Positions 19,096-27,506 of a DNA stretch of 64,000 nt are shown here, in pieces. The notes under the pieces are model-generated. The model had not been told where the DNA came from. It saw only the letters and a list, made by a program, of their open reading frames with translations, and ran no database searches. This stretch comes from Janthinobacterium rivuli (GTDB lineage Bacteria > Pseudomonadota > Gammaproteobacteria > Burkholderiales > Burkholderiaceae_D): the NCBI RefSeq assembly GCF_029690045.1, contig NZ_CP121464.1, positions 62,001 through 126,000 of the forward strand, written 5' to 3'. The translations under genes were made by a program, and so were the position numbers. Each line of letters begins with the position of its first letter. Positions within the stretch are counted from its first letter, which is position 1.

Positions 19096-19712
19096 ATGCC
19101 ACCTCTCCCGTGCTGCACATCGAGCACCTCGATTTTCACTTCCCCACGCACAGCGTGTTCCAGGGATTCAATCTGCAATGCGGTCCCGGCATCAGCTGGC
19201 TGCGCGGCGCGAACGGGGCCGGCAAGACGACCTTGCTGAAGCTGGCGGGCGGCGCCCTGCTGCCCGCGCGCGGCACCATCCGCCTGGACGCTATCGACAG
19301 TGGCTGCATGCCGCTGGCCTACCGCGCGCAAGCCTTCTATTGCGGCGGCGACCTACCCGCCCTGCCCTGGCTGCAAGTGCACGAGTTTCTCGACCTGCAC
19401 CTGGCCCTGTATCCGGGCTGCGACCAGTCTCTGCTGAACGACGAGTTGAGCGCGTTTGCCCTGACGTCCACCCTGCAGCAAAGCATCAACGCCCTGTCCC
19501 TGGGCCAGCACAAAAAGCTGCAACTGGCGCTGGCACTGGCCTTGCCCGTGCGCCTGCTGCTGATCGATGAACCGTTCAACGGCCTCGATGCATCCGCCAT
19601 GGCGTACCTGCGCCAGTGCCTGTCCGACCCGTCCCGCCTGGCGCGCCAGTGCATCGTGCTGACCAGCCATCTGGCGCCGGACGTGCCGCTGGCGGCGACG
19701 GTGGAAATATAG
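19086..19712 (+). CDS. ABC transporter ATP-binding subunit
   Basis: A 208-residue nucleotide-binding subunit: MELNATSPVLHIEHLDFHFP start, Walker A GANGAGKTTL near residue 41, signature-like LSLGQHKKLQLALAL (LSLGQ in place of LSGGQ), Walker B LLLIDEPFNGLD, H-loop LTSHLA. It is short for the family. The segment between Walker A and signature holds an unusual pair of Cys residues (DSGCMPLAYRAQAFYCGG). ATG 19086 overlaps the permease stop by 10 bases. The frame is open upstream to 17937, but that part is the shadow of the permease gene. Confidence 0.88.
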   Translation: MELNATSPVLHIEHLDFHFPTHSVFQGFNLQCGPGISWLRGANGAGKTTLLKLAGGALLPARGTIRLDAIDSGCMPLAYRAQAFYCGGDLPALPWLQVHEFLDLHLALYPGCDQSLLNDELSAFALTSTLQQSINALSLGQHKKLQLALALALPVRLLLIDEPFNGLDASAMAYLRQCLSDPSRLARQCIVLTSHLAPDVPLAATVEI

Positions 19713-19844
19713 ACAGGAAATACAGCTTTGCAGATCGGCCAAGGACAGCTTACGATGCCGTGTTGCAAAAACCGGTGATCCCGGTGCAACCACCATAAAA
19801 CGGCGCGGTTATTCACCGCGTCCAGTCTATTCTTGGAGATCAGC

Positions 19845-20183
19845 ATGTTGAACACCCACCGCCGCGCCCTGGCCATCCTGTGCGCCACCCTTGCCACCTC
19901 GGCCATCGCGGCCGGCCCCACGGGCACGGCCGCCGACTATGGCAGCAGCGCCCCGCACGCCGCCGCCCAGCGCGGCATCGAGCTGCAGCCCGACACGCGC
20001 CACATCAACGTTACGCGCGGCGAAACCGTCACCATCGCGCGCGCCGGCCAGCGTTTTACGTGGCACGTGCAAACTTTTAACAACAAGACCGTCTTCGCCC
20101 TGAGCGACATCGCGCCGAAGGACATGCCCGTCGATGGCATCCAGGTGTATGTGGCCGCCAATCCCCTGTACGCGGGCAGCTAA
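19845..20183 (+). CDS. Small periplasmic protein, CzcE family-like
   Basis: 112 residues beginning MLNTHRRALAILCATLATSA, an obvious signal peptide cleaved near AIA-AG (about 24-26). The mature part has YGSSAPHAAAQRGIEL, TRHINVTRGETVTIARAGQRFTW, FALSDIAPKDM and VQVYV-like IQVYVAANPLYAGS. This order resembles the CzcE heavy-metal-binding family of Cupriavidus. ATG 19845 is preferred over TTG 19833 because GGAG lies eight bases before it. No metal-efflux genes adjoin it, and the mature protein lacks Cys, so copper binding like CzcE is uncertain. Confidence 0.7.
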   Translation: MLNTHRRALAILCATLATSAIAAGPTGTAADYGSSAPHAAAQRGIELQPDTRHINVTRGETVTIARAGQRFTWHVQTFNNKTVFALSDIAPKDMPVDGIQVYVAANPLYAGS

Positions 20184-20198
20184 GTTTCTTCTACGTAT

Positions 20199-20239
20199 AA
20201 AAAAACCGGAACCACCTCGCGGCCGTTCCGGTTTTTTTT
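20199..20239. terminator. Bidirectional terminator between czcE-like gene and ahpF
   Basis: AAAAAAACCGGAAC / GTTCCGGTTTTTTTT with a 12-base loop. It serves the convergent genes on both sides. Confidence 0.9.
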
Positions 20240-20251
20240 CGGCGTAAAGAT

Positions 20252-21847
20252 TTACGCCGTCAATGCTTCTTTCGCTGCCGACGTATCGACCACTTCCTCG
20301 TCATCCGAGCGGATCAGGTGGTCAAAGGCGGACAGGGCTGCCTTGGCACCTTCGCCCGTGGCGATGATGATCTGCTTGTACGGCACCGTGGTGACGTCGC
20401 CGGCCGCAAACACGCCGGGGATCGAGGTCTGGCCGCGGGCATCGACTTCGATTTCGCCGTGGCGCGACAGCGCTACCGTGCCTTTGAGCCATTCCGTGTT
20501 CGGCACCAGGCCGATTTGCACGAAGACGCCTTCCAGCTCGACCTTTTTCGATTCGCCGCTGACCCGGTCCGTGTAGGAGAGGCCATTGACGATCTTGCCG
20601 TCGCCGTGGATTTCGGTCGTTTGCGCCGACGTAATCACGGTCACGTTAGGCAAGCTGTGCAGCTTACGTTGCAGCACCGCATCGGCGCGCAGTTCCGCAC
20701 CGAATTCGATCAGGGTCACGTGTTTCACGAGACCGGCCAGGTCGATCGCCGCTTCCACGCCCGAGTTGCCGCCGCCGATCACGGCCACGCGCTTGCCCTT
20801 GAACAAAGGGCCATCGCAGTGCGGGCAGTAGGCGACACCGTGGTTGCGGTATTCCTTCTCGCCCGGCACGTTGATTTCGCGCCAGCGGGCGCCGGTGGCC
20901 AGGATGACGGTCTTGGCTTTCAAGATGGCGCCATTTGCCGTTTCAATCTGCACCAACTTGCCCGGCGTCAATTTCGCGGCGCGCTGGGTGTTCATGATGT
21001 CGACTTCGTATTCCTTGACGTGCTGTTCCAGCGCCATGGCGAACTTCGGACCATCGGTTTCCTTGACCGAAATAAAGTTTTCGATGGCGAGGGTGTCGAG
21101 CACCTGGCCGCCGAAACGCTCGGCCAGCACGCCCGTCTTGATGCCTTTGCGGGCCGCGTAGATGGCCGCTGCCGCGCCGGCTGGGCCGCCGCCGACGATC
21201 AGCACGTCAAACACGTCTTTCTTGTTCAACGCTTCCGCTTGGCGTGCGCCGGCGTTGGTGTCGAGCTTGGCGAGGATTTCCTCGACATTCGTGCGTCCCT
21301 GGCCAAAGTGCTGGCCATTGAGGAACATCATCGGCACGGCCATGATTTGCCGCTCTTCCACTTCTTTCGGGAACACGCCGCCATCGATGGTGGTGACCTT
21401 GATGCGCGGATTGATGACCGACATGGCGTTCAGGGCCTGCACCACTTCCGGGCAGTTATGGCAAGAGAGCGAAATAAACGTTTCAAACTCGTAGTCGCCG
21501 TCGAGGTTGCGGATCTGCTCGATCACGGCCTCGTCGAACTTGATGGTGTGGCCGCCCACTTGCAGCAGCGCCAGCACCAGGGAGGTAAATTCGTGGCCCA
21601 GCGGCACACCGGCGAAACGCACGCCGATGTCGGAGCCGGTACGGTTGATGCTGAACGACGGGGCCCGTACGCCAGCGTCAAGGCGCTCGACCAGCGTGAT
21701 CTTGTCGCTCAACAGGACTATCTCCTGGAGCAACTCCTTCATCTCGCGGGCTTTTGCGCTGTCATCGAGAGAAGCGACCAGCTCAAGCGGATACACCACT
21801 TTTTCCAGGTAGGATTTCAGTTGGGTTTTGAGGGTTGCGTCTAACAT
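20252..21847 (-). CDS. ahpF: Alkyl hydroperoxide reductase subunit F
   Basis: AhpF is the NADH:disulfide flavoprotein that re-reduces AhpC. The 531-residue protein has the N-terminal tandem-thioredoxin domain with SLSCHNC (Cys129, Cys132), FAD site [18 protein letters not shown] at about 218, the second CxxC ACPHCDG-like YCPHCDG (Cys341, Cys344), NAD site [16 protein letters not shown], and C-terminal [16 protein letters not shown]. Length is typical (about 520). It lies 98 bases after ahpC on the same strand and is almost certainly cotranscribed. Confidence 0.97.
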   Translation of the reverse strand: MLDATLKTQLKSYLEKVVYPLELVASLDDSAKAREMKELLQEIVLLSDKITLVERLDAGVRAPSFSINRTGSDIGVRFAGVPLGHEFTSLVLALLQVGGHTIKFDEAVIEQIRNLDGDYEFETFISLSCHNCPEVVQALNAMSVINPRIKVTTIDGGVFPKEVEERQIMAVPMMFLNGQHFGQGRTNVEEILAKLDTNAGARQAEALNKKDVFDVLIVGGGPAGAAAAIYAARKGIKTGVLAERFGGQVLDTLAIENFISVKETDGPKFAMALEQHVKEYEVDIMNTQRAAKLTPGKLVQIETANGAILKAKTVILATGARWREINVPGEKEYRNHGVAYCPHCDGPLFKGKRVAVIGGGNSGVEAAIDLAGLVKHVTLIEFGAELRADAVLQRKLHSLPNVTVITSAQTTEIHGDGKIVNGLSYTDRVSGESKKVELEGVFVQIGLVPNTEWLKGTVALSRHGEIEVDARGQTSIPGVFAAGDVTTVPYKQIIIATGEGAKAALSAFDHLIRSDDEEVVDTSAAKEALTA

Positions 21848-21945
21848 GATTTTTTCTTCCTTTACAAATATTTAGGCGAATGCCGGGCCGGACGCCCGGT
21901 CCGGCATCGCGGTAACTACTTGTTTGCTACGTCGTGCATCGAGAC

Positions 21946-22509
21946 TTAGATCTTGCCGACCAGGTCCAGCGATGGGGTCAGGGTTGCTGCGCCTTCCGTC
22001 CATTTGGCTGGGCACACTTCGCCTGGGTGAGCGGCAACGTATTGAGCTGCCTTCACTTTGCGCAACAGTTCCGATGCGTCACGGCCGATACCGTTGTCAT
22101 GCACTTCCAGCACTTTGATGAAGCCGTCTGGATTGATGACGAAGGTACCGCGCAGTGCCATGCCTTCTTCTTCGATCATGACTTCGAAATTGCGCGACAG
22201 GGTACCGGTTGGGTCGCCGATCAGTGCGTATTGCACTTTCTTGATCGCGTCCGAGGTGTCGTGCCATGCTTTGTGCGCGAAGTGCGAATCGGTCGAGATG
22301 CCGTAGACATCGACGCCCAGCTTCTGGAATTCAGCGTGGTGATCGGCCAGATCTTCCAGTTCGGTTGGGCAAACGAAGGTGAAGTCGGCTGGGTAGAAGA
22401 CGAATACCGACCACTTGCCTTTCAGCGACGCTTCCGTCAAGTCGACGAATTTGCCATTGTGGTATGCGGTTGCCTTGAATGGTTTAACTTGGGTATTGAT
22501 CAGCGACAT
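21946..22509 (-). CDS. ahpC: Alkyl hydroperoxide reductase subunit C (peroxiredoxin)
   Basis: AhpC is a typical 2-Cys peroxiredoxin that reduces H2O2, organic peroxides and peroxynitrite in the cytosol. 187 residues, starting [20 protein letters not shown]. Peroxidatic Cys47 is in [10 protein letters not shown] and resolving Cys166 in [10 protein letters not shown]. Residues [11 protein letters not shown] and the C-terminal PSLDLVGKI are family-typical. It is upstream of ahpF, and an OxyR-type site lies 66-102 bases before the start. Confidence 0.98.
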   Translation of the reverse strand: MSLINTQVKPFKATAYHNGKFVDLTEASLKGKWSVFVFYPADFTFVCPTELEDLADHHAEFQKLGVDVYGISTDSHFAHKAWHDTSDAIKKVQYALIGDPTGTLSRNFEVMIEEEGMALRGTFVINPDGFIKVLEVHDNGIGRDASELLRKVKAAQYVAAHPGEVCPAKWTEGAATLTPSLDLVGKI

Positions 22510-22574
22510 TTCATTTCCTCTCGTGTGGTGAATCAGTAAGACTCTAGTGTAAGGGGTTTTAACCCATATGCAAA

Positions 22575-22611
22575 ATTGATTGTCACAATAGTTTCAATTG
22601 GTTTTAGCTAT
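22575..22611 (-). promoter_or_regulatory. OxyR-type binding site upstream of ahpC
   Basis: Read on the minus strand, four tetranucleotides ATAG, CAAT, ATTG, CAAT are each separated by exactly seven bases. That matches the OxyR pattern of contacts in four successive major grooves (ATAG-N7-CTAT-N7-ATAG-N7-CTAT, degenerate). The distance and position fit activation of ahpCF. Confidence 0.7.
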
Positions 22612-22696
22612 CACGACATCATGGGAACTCCATGATAGGCAGTTCCCACGCGATTGGATAGCGGTGACAGTGGATACCCCTGCCGCCGCCAGGTGT

Positions 22697-23095
22697 TTAG
22701 TTCTTCAGTTCGTCCGGTACTTTGCCGCCGTTTTCCGCCAGCTTGATCATCACCTGGCGATGCAACCAGATATTCATGCTGGCCGAATCGTTGGTGTCAC
22801 CCGTGAAATGCAGCTCTTGCGCCAGTTCCTTGCGCGACGCCAGGCTGCTGTCGAGTTGAAGCAGTTTCATCAGGTCGACGATGGACGTGCGCCAATTGAG
22901 TTTTTCCGCGTTCTTGCTGGCCAGGTCGACCAGCACCACTTCCACGTCCACCACGGGCGCGGCAGCCGCTGGCGCGGCAGGTGCGGCCGCCGGTGCTGCG
23001 GCAGCTGCGGTCGTGGCGGCGGCCGGCGTGGCGGCCGGTGCGGCGTCGGATGAATGGTGGAAGATTTTATTGTAGATATTGCTGAAAATGCCCAT
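22697..23095 (-). CDS. DUF3597 domain-containing protein
   Basis: 132 residues. The N-terminus MGIFSNIYNKIFHH is followed by a 45-residue Ala/Pro run (about 17-48), then the compact DUF3597 domain (VDVEVVLVDLASKNAEKLNW; SIVDLMKLLQLDSSLASRKELAQEL; NIWLHRQVMIKLAENGGKVPDEL). Start chosen at ATG 23095 with GAGGTGACCTC just upstream. The domain is found as a small soluble protein, sometimes with phage-like LysM-linked relatives; its function is unknown. No signal peptide. Confidence 0.85.
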   Translation of the reverse strand: MGIFSNIYNKIFHHSSDAAPAATPAAATTAAAAAPAAAPAAPAAAAPVVDVEVVLVDLASKNAEKLNWRTSIVDLMKLLQLDSSLASRKELAQELHFTGDTNDSASMNIWLHRQVMIKLAENGGKVPDELKN

Positions 23096-23264
23096 GAGGT
23101 CACCTCGAGTTGAGTGAATGGAAGAAATATTGCCTGCGCACCCCGTTAGCTACCGGTGACAGCAAAGCCGGGCGCAGGCGCCAGCCCGTCGAGTATAAGC
23201 CCGTTCAAGCCGGGAGCCCCGTCCCGCAGGCCTGGATGAAATCTGGTGGCGGGCGATGCCTGTT

Positions 23265-26066
23265 TCAAGGGTGCAAGGGCCGCTGCGCGTGCAGCAGCGC
23301 ATCGAACGCTTCGATGGACAGCGGCGGCGCAAACAGCTCGCCTTGCGCAAAATCGCAGCCGATTTCCAGCAGCAGCGCGCGCTGTGCTTGCGTCTCCACC
23401 CCTTCGGCGATGACTTGCAAACCCAGTTTATGCGCCATGGTGACGATGGCTTCGCACAGCACCAGCTCGCTACTACCGTCCGCCAGCTTGCGTACCAGCA
23501 TGCCATCGAGCTTCAGGTAATCGATGCCGCACTGCTGCAGCTGCGTCAGCGAGGCATGGCCGCTGCCAAAATCGTCCAAGGCGATCTGCAAGCCCGCTTC
23601 GCGCAGGTGCTGCAGGCGTGGCGCCATGCTATTGCCGTTGGGTAAAAGTACATCTTCGCGCATGTCCAGCACAATGGCCGAGGCCGGCACATCGAGCGCC
23701 ATCAGCTGGCGCAGCCAGGTGCCGGGCGCCTCCACTTCGCGCTGCAATTCCAGCGGCGACTGGTTCAGGCACAGTTGCAGCCCCGGCAAGCCGATGGCCT
23801 GGCCTTGCGCGCGCCAGCGCAGCAGTTGCGCAGCCGCCGTGTGCAGCACCCAGTCGCCGATCTCCACGATCAGGCCGCTGCTTTCGGCCAGCGCCAGGAA
23901 ATCCGGCGGGCATACCACGCCCCGCTGCGGATGCTGCCAGCGCAGCAGGGCTTCCGCCTTGGCAAGTTTACCGCTGTGCAGCTCGACGATGGGCTGGTAA
24001 TACAGCTGCATCTGCTGCTCGCGCAAGGCCGTGCGCAAGTCCGCCCCCAGGCGCATGCGGTTGACGGCCGCCACCTGCATGGCGGGCGTAAAGTAGCTGT
24101 AGCGGTTGCGCCCCGCCCCTTTCGACACATACATGGCCTGGTCCGCCTGCTTGAGCAAGTCCTCGATATTGCCCGCGTCGTCCGGATACAGGGTGATGCC
24201 GATCGAGGCCGAGACGAACGCCTGCTCCTGCCCCAGCAGGAACGGCGCCAGCAAGCCGTCGAGTATCTGCCGCGCGATGCGGTCGACTTGCTGCAGATCA
24301 TCAAGGTCGGACAGGATCACCGTGAATTCATCGCCGCCCAGGCGCGCCACCGTGTCCGTCTCGCGCACGCCCACGCGGATGCGCCGCGCCGCCTCGATCA
24401 GCAGGATATCGCCCTGGTGGTGGCCGAGCGTATCGTTGACTTCCTTGAAATGGTCGAGGTCGATGAACAGGATGGCCACGCGGCTCGCATCGCGCCGGCC
24501 CTGGGCCAAGGCCTGGCGCAAGCGTTCGTGGAACATGCGCCGGTTCGGCAATTGCGTCAGGGTATCGAAATTGGCTTGCTGCCAGATCAGCGCTTCCGTT
24601 TGCCGCTTGTCCGTCACGTCTTCCAGCATGCACAGGTGGTGCGGTTCGCCATGGCGCGCCGTGGCGATGGCCGTCACCGACGCGTCGACCCACACCACGC
24701 CGCCATCGGGCCGCACGATGCGCTTGGCGTGGCGAAAGCCGTGCAAGCTGCGCGCCAGCAACTGCGCCACCTGCTCCAGTTCGCCAGCCACATCATCGGG
24801 ATGGCTGATCTCCATCCAGCTCGTTTGTTTCATGTGTTCCAGGCTGCGCCCGCTGATGGCCAGGTAGCGTGGATTGATGTCGAGAAACTGTCCGCTCACG
24901 GTATCGATCAGGGCGATGCCCATGGGCGCTTCCTCGAACATGGTGCGAAAGCGCAATTCCCCCTGGCGGATGGTTTCCTCGGTACGGCGGCGCTCGCGGG
25001 CCAGGTTGTTGAAGTGAAAGGCGGCCGATACGGCCAGCAGGCTGCCCGCCAGGCCCAGCGACAGATACAGCCAGCCCAGGTCGGCGCCCGGCACGGGGCG
25101 GTACAGAAAACCCTTGTAGGCGCGGCTGTCCGTGGCATGGCGCGGCAGCACCCCCATGCTGGCATAGGTGTCGGCGATGTGCTGCCAGCGCTGGGGATTC
25201 ATGTAGCCGAGCTCCACCAGCACGGGCTGCAGCAGCAATTCCATCTGCTGCGCCTCGTACAGCAGGTGCGCACGGTCGTGGCGCTGGCTGTATTTGGCGT
25301 GGATCAGTTGCGCCATTTCCTCGCGGTGCGCCATCGCGTATTGCCAGCCGCGCAGGCTGGCCGCGCGGAACGCTTTCACGCGCTCGGGATGGCGGCGCAG
25401 TTCCTGCTCGCTGGTAAACAGGTTGTCGCCGTAGAAATCGATGCCGGCCGTGCGCGGCGTAAATTGGTAGTAGGGAAAGCCCGCCCGGTCCAGGTAGTCC
25501 GGTTCATTGGTGGAGTACGCGGCAATCGCATCGACCTTGCCATTGATAAAATCCTCGATCCGGTAGCTGGGCGGCAAGTGGCGCATCTGCTGCGGCGCGA
25601 CGCCCATTTTCGCCAGGAACAGCGACACTTCATCGGAGGCAAGGGCCACGTCGCTGGCCGCACCGATCATCACGGGCGCCCCCACCAGTTTGCGCACGTC
25701 GGGCGCGCCGCCCTGCTGGCGCATCAGCAGCACGCTGGGCGAATGCTGGAACACGACGGCCAGCACCACCACGGGCTTGCCCGCCAGGCGGCTGAGCAAC
25801 AAGGTGCTGTTGCCCACGCCATACTCGGCCCGCCCCGCCAGCACGGCTGCCTCGGCGAGTTGTCCGCCACCGCCTTCGACCAGTTTGACCTCCAGCCCCG
25901 CCTCGCGGTAATAGCCTTGCTCGATGGCTGCGTAATAGCCGGCGAACTGGAACTGGTGCGTGAAATTGAGGTGCAGGGAGACGGGTTCCAGCGCCCGCGC
26001 GGGCGTGACCAGGCACAGCAGCAGGAAGAAACAGCAGCGGAAAGCGTCGGGGGCTTTCATCGGCAT
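23265..26066 (-). CDS. Sensor diguanylate cyclase/phosphodiesterase with NMT1-like periplasmic domain
   Basis: A 933-residue c-di-GMP signalling protein. The signal peptide (1-26) leads to a substrate-binding domain of the NMT1/ThiY type (about 29-260: HLNFTHQFQFAGYYAAIEQG, NEPDYLDRAG). A membrane segment lies near 325-347 (LGWLYLSLGLAGSLLAVSAA), then PAS (about 370-490), GGDEF (LGGDEF near 575, intact) and EAL (AEALLRW near 703). EAL ligands Asn (LCLNQS), Glu (DMRED), Asp-Asp (LDDFGSG), Lys (YLKLD), Glu (AEGVET) and Gln (FAQGELF) are all present, so both activities may be real. The ThiY-like fold suggests sensing of a pyrimidine or similar small ligand. Confidence 0.9.
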   Translation of the reverse strand: MPMKAPDAFRCCFFLLLCLVTPARALEPVSLHLNFTHQFQFAGYYAAIEQGYYREAGLEVKLVEGGGGQLAEAAVLAGRAEYGVGNSTLLLSRLAGKPVVVLAVVFQHSPSVLLMRQQGGAPDVRKLVGAPVMIGAASDVALASDEVSLFLAKMGVAPQQMRHLPPSYRIEDFINGKVDAIAAYSTNEPDYLDRAGFPYYQFTPRTAGIDFYGDNLFTSEQELRRHPERVKAFRAASLRGWQYAMAHREEMAQLIHAKYSQRHDRAHLLYEAQQMELLLQPVLVELGYMNPQRWQHIADTYASMGVLPRHATDSRAYKGFLYRPVPGADLGWLYLSLGLAGSLLAVSAAFHFNNLARERRRTEETIRQGELRFRTMFEEAPMGIALIDTVSGQFLDINPRYLAISGRSLEHMKQTSWMEISHPDDVAGELEQVAQLLARSLHGFRHAKRIVRPDGGVVWVDASVTAIATARHGEPHHLCMLEDVTDKRQTEALIWQQANFDTLTQLPNRRMFHERLRQALAQGRRDASRVAILFIDLDHFKEVNDTLGHHQGDILLIEAARRIRVGVRETDTVARLGGDEFTVILSDLDDLQQVDRIARQILDGLLAPFLLGQEQAFVSASIGITLYPDDAGNIEDLLKQADQAMYVSKGAGRNRYSYFTPAMQVAAVNRMRLGADLRTALREQQMQLYYQPIVELHSGKLAKAEALLRWQHPQRGVVCPPDFLALAESSGLIVEIGDWVLHTAAAQLLRWRAQGQAIGLPGLQLCLNQSPLELQREVEAPGTWLRQLMALDVPASAIVLDMREDVLLPNGNSMAPRLQHLREAGLQIALDDFGSGHASLTQLQQCGIDYLKLDGMLVRKLADGSSELVLCEAIVTMAHKLGLQVIAEGVETQAQRALLLEIGCDFAQGELFAPPLSIEAFDALLHAQRPLHP

Positions 26067-26175
26067 GGCGCAACACCACAGGAAGCTGCCAAGCTGGCAG
26101 GGGTAAGGCTATTGTAGCCGCCCCTTTTGCCAATGGATAACTATTTCAGTGAGGACAATAGCGATGATGTTTTTG

Positions 26176-26199
26176 GCAAACAATGTCGCCATTGTTTGC
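26176..26199. repeat. Inverted repeat just past rbsD
   Basis: GCAAACAATG and CATTGTTTGC, perfect 10-base arms with a four-base loop, end one base before the rbsD stop codon. There is no T-run on the minus strand, so it may stabilise the mRNA end rather than terminate it. Confidence 0.6.
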
Positions 26200-26200
26200 G

Positions 26201-26593
26201 CTAGAACACGACGCCGGCCACCAGAATGATGTTGGCATACGGACTGCACTCGCCCGTGCGCACGATGGCGCGCGCGCCCTTGCTCAATTGCTTGAACTCC
26301 TCGTGCGTCACCTGGCGCGCATCGGGCAAGGCCAGGGCCGCCACCTGCGCCGCCATGGCCGGATTATGCTGCGGCAACTCGCTGGCGAGCAAATGGTATT
26401 CCACCTGCATTTCGCTCAATACCGTGTTGACGGTATCGATGAAGCCGGGGATGCCGCGCGTCAGGGCCAGGTCGATCAGGGGCACGCCCGGCTGCGAGGG
26501 CAAGCCCGCGTCGCCGATGACGAGCATGTCGCCATGGCCCAGCGACGCGATTAGTTGCGACAGTGCGATATTAAGCAGCGGTGATTTTTTCAT
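26201..26593 (-). CDS. rbsD: D-ribose pyranase
   Basis: RbsD speeds the conversion between pyranose and furanose forms of ribose so that RbsK receives its substrate. 130 residues starting MKKSPLLNIALSQLIASLGH, with the catalytic His in LGHGD and the DAGLP block, and the C-terminal TGECSPYANIILVAGVVF. The frame is open far upstream, but that is the rbsK shadow; ATG 26593 lies four bases after the rbsK stop. It is the last gene of the rbs operon, an unusual place since E. coli has rbsD first. Confidence 0.95.
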   Translation of the reverse strand: MKKSPLLNIALSQLIASLGHGDMLVIGDAGLPSQPGVPLIDLALTRGIPGFIDTVNTVLSEMQVEYHLLASELPQHNPAMAAQVAALALPDARQVTHEEFKQLSKGARAIVRTGECSPYANIILVAGVVF

Positions 26594-26597
26594 GGGT

Positions 26598-27506
26598 TCA
26601 GAACAGCTCGTGCAAGTGGGGAATCGAGGTTTGCGCGCCGGGCTTGGTGACGCTCCAGGCGGCCGCGCGCTGACCTTGGCCGATCGCTTCCGCCTCGTCC
26701 ATGCCGGATGCCAGGCCCGCCACAAAGCCGCCAATGAAGGTGTCGCCGGCGGCCGTCGTGTCGACGGCTTGCACCACCTCGGCCGGGAAGGTGTAATCGC
26801 CGCCATACAGGGCCGCGTGCACGCCCTTGGAACCCAAGGTGATGATGACGTTGTCGCTGCCCAGCTTTTGCAGCGCGGCGGCCAGCGCCTTGGCGTCCGC
26901 GCCTTCCGGGCTGACGCCGGCCAGCATGGCCGCTTCGATTTCATTCGGAATCAGGTAGTCGACCAGTTCCAGCACGCCTGCCGGCAAGCCGGCCGCCGGA
27001 GCGGGATTGAGCACCACGGTCTTGCCCAGCGAACGGGCCAGTTTGATCGCATGCACGACGGTGGCCATCGGCGTTTCCAGCTGCAGCACGACGATGTCGG
27101 CCTGTTCGATCAGCTCTTTTGCCGCGTCAATGTGCGCGGGGCTGAGCAGATCGTTGGCGCCGCCGGCGATGACGATGCTGTTCTGGCCATTGTCATCGAC
27201 CAGGATGGAAGCGATGCCCGAGGCCACGCCCGGCAAGGTGGTGATGTGGCTGTCGATGATGCCGTCGCCCACCAGCGCCGCGCGCAAGGTCGCGCCAAAC
27301 GCATCGTCGCCCACGCAGCCGACCATGGCCACTTGCTGGGCGCCCGCCACCTTGCCGCTCAAGCGCGCGCAAGCCACGGCCTGGTTGGCGCCCTTGCCGC
27401 CAGGAATCGTACGGAAAGCGCCGCCCGTCAGGGTTTCGCCGGGGAGGGGCATGCGCGGCACGCGCAAGACCAGGTCCATATTGATGCTGCCGATAACCAC
27501 GATCAT
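26598..27506 (-). CDS. rbsK: Ribokinase
   Basis: RbsK phosphorylates D-ribose at O5 with ATP. 302 residues of the PfkB fold: MIVVIGSINMDLVLRVPRMP start, substrate-site GGKGANQAVACARL, monovalent-cation and ATP residues, and the PfkB signature DTTAAGDTFIGGFVAGLA with catalytic Asp. The start overlaps the end of the LacI-family gene by four bases, so translation is coupled. Confidence 0.96.
   Translation of the reverse strand: MIVVIGSINMDLVLRVPRMPLPGETLTGGAFRTIPGGKGANQAVACARLSGKVAGAQQVAMVGCVGDDAFGATLRAALVGDGIIDSHITTLPGVASGIASILVDDNGQNSIVIAGGANDLLSPAHIDAAKELIEQADIVVLQLETPMATVVHAIKLARSLGKTVVLNPAPAAGLPAGVLELVDYLIPNEIEAAMLAGVSPEGADAKALAAALQKLGSDNVIITLGSKGVHAALYGGDYTFPAEVVQAVDTTAAGDTFIGGFVAGLASGMDEAEAIGQGQRAAAWSVTKPGAQTSIPHLHELF

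Noticed and set aside
22697..23095. Phage origin for the DUF3597 gene
   Set aside because: No phage genes adjoin it and composition matches its neighbours.
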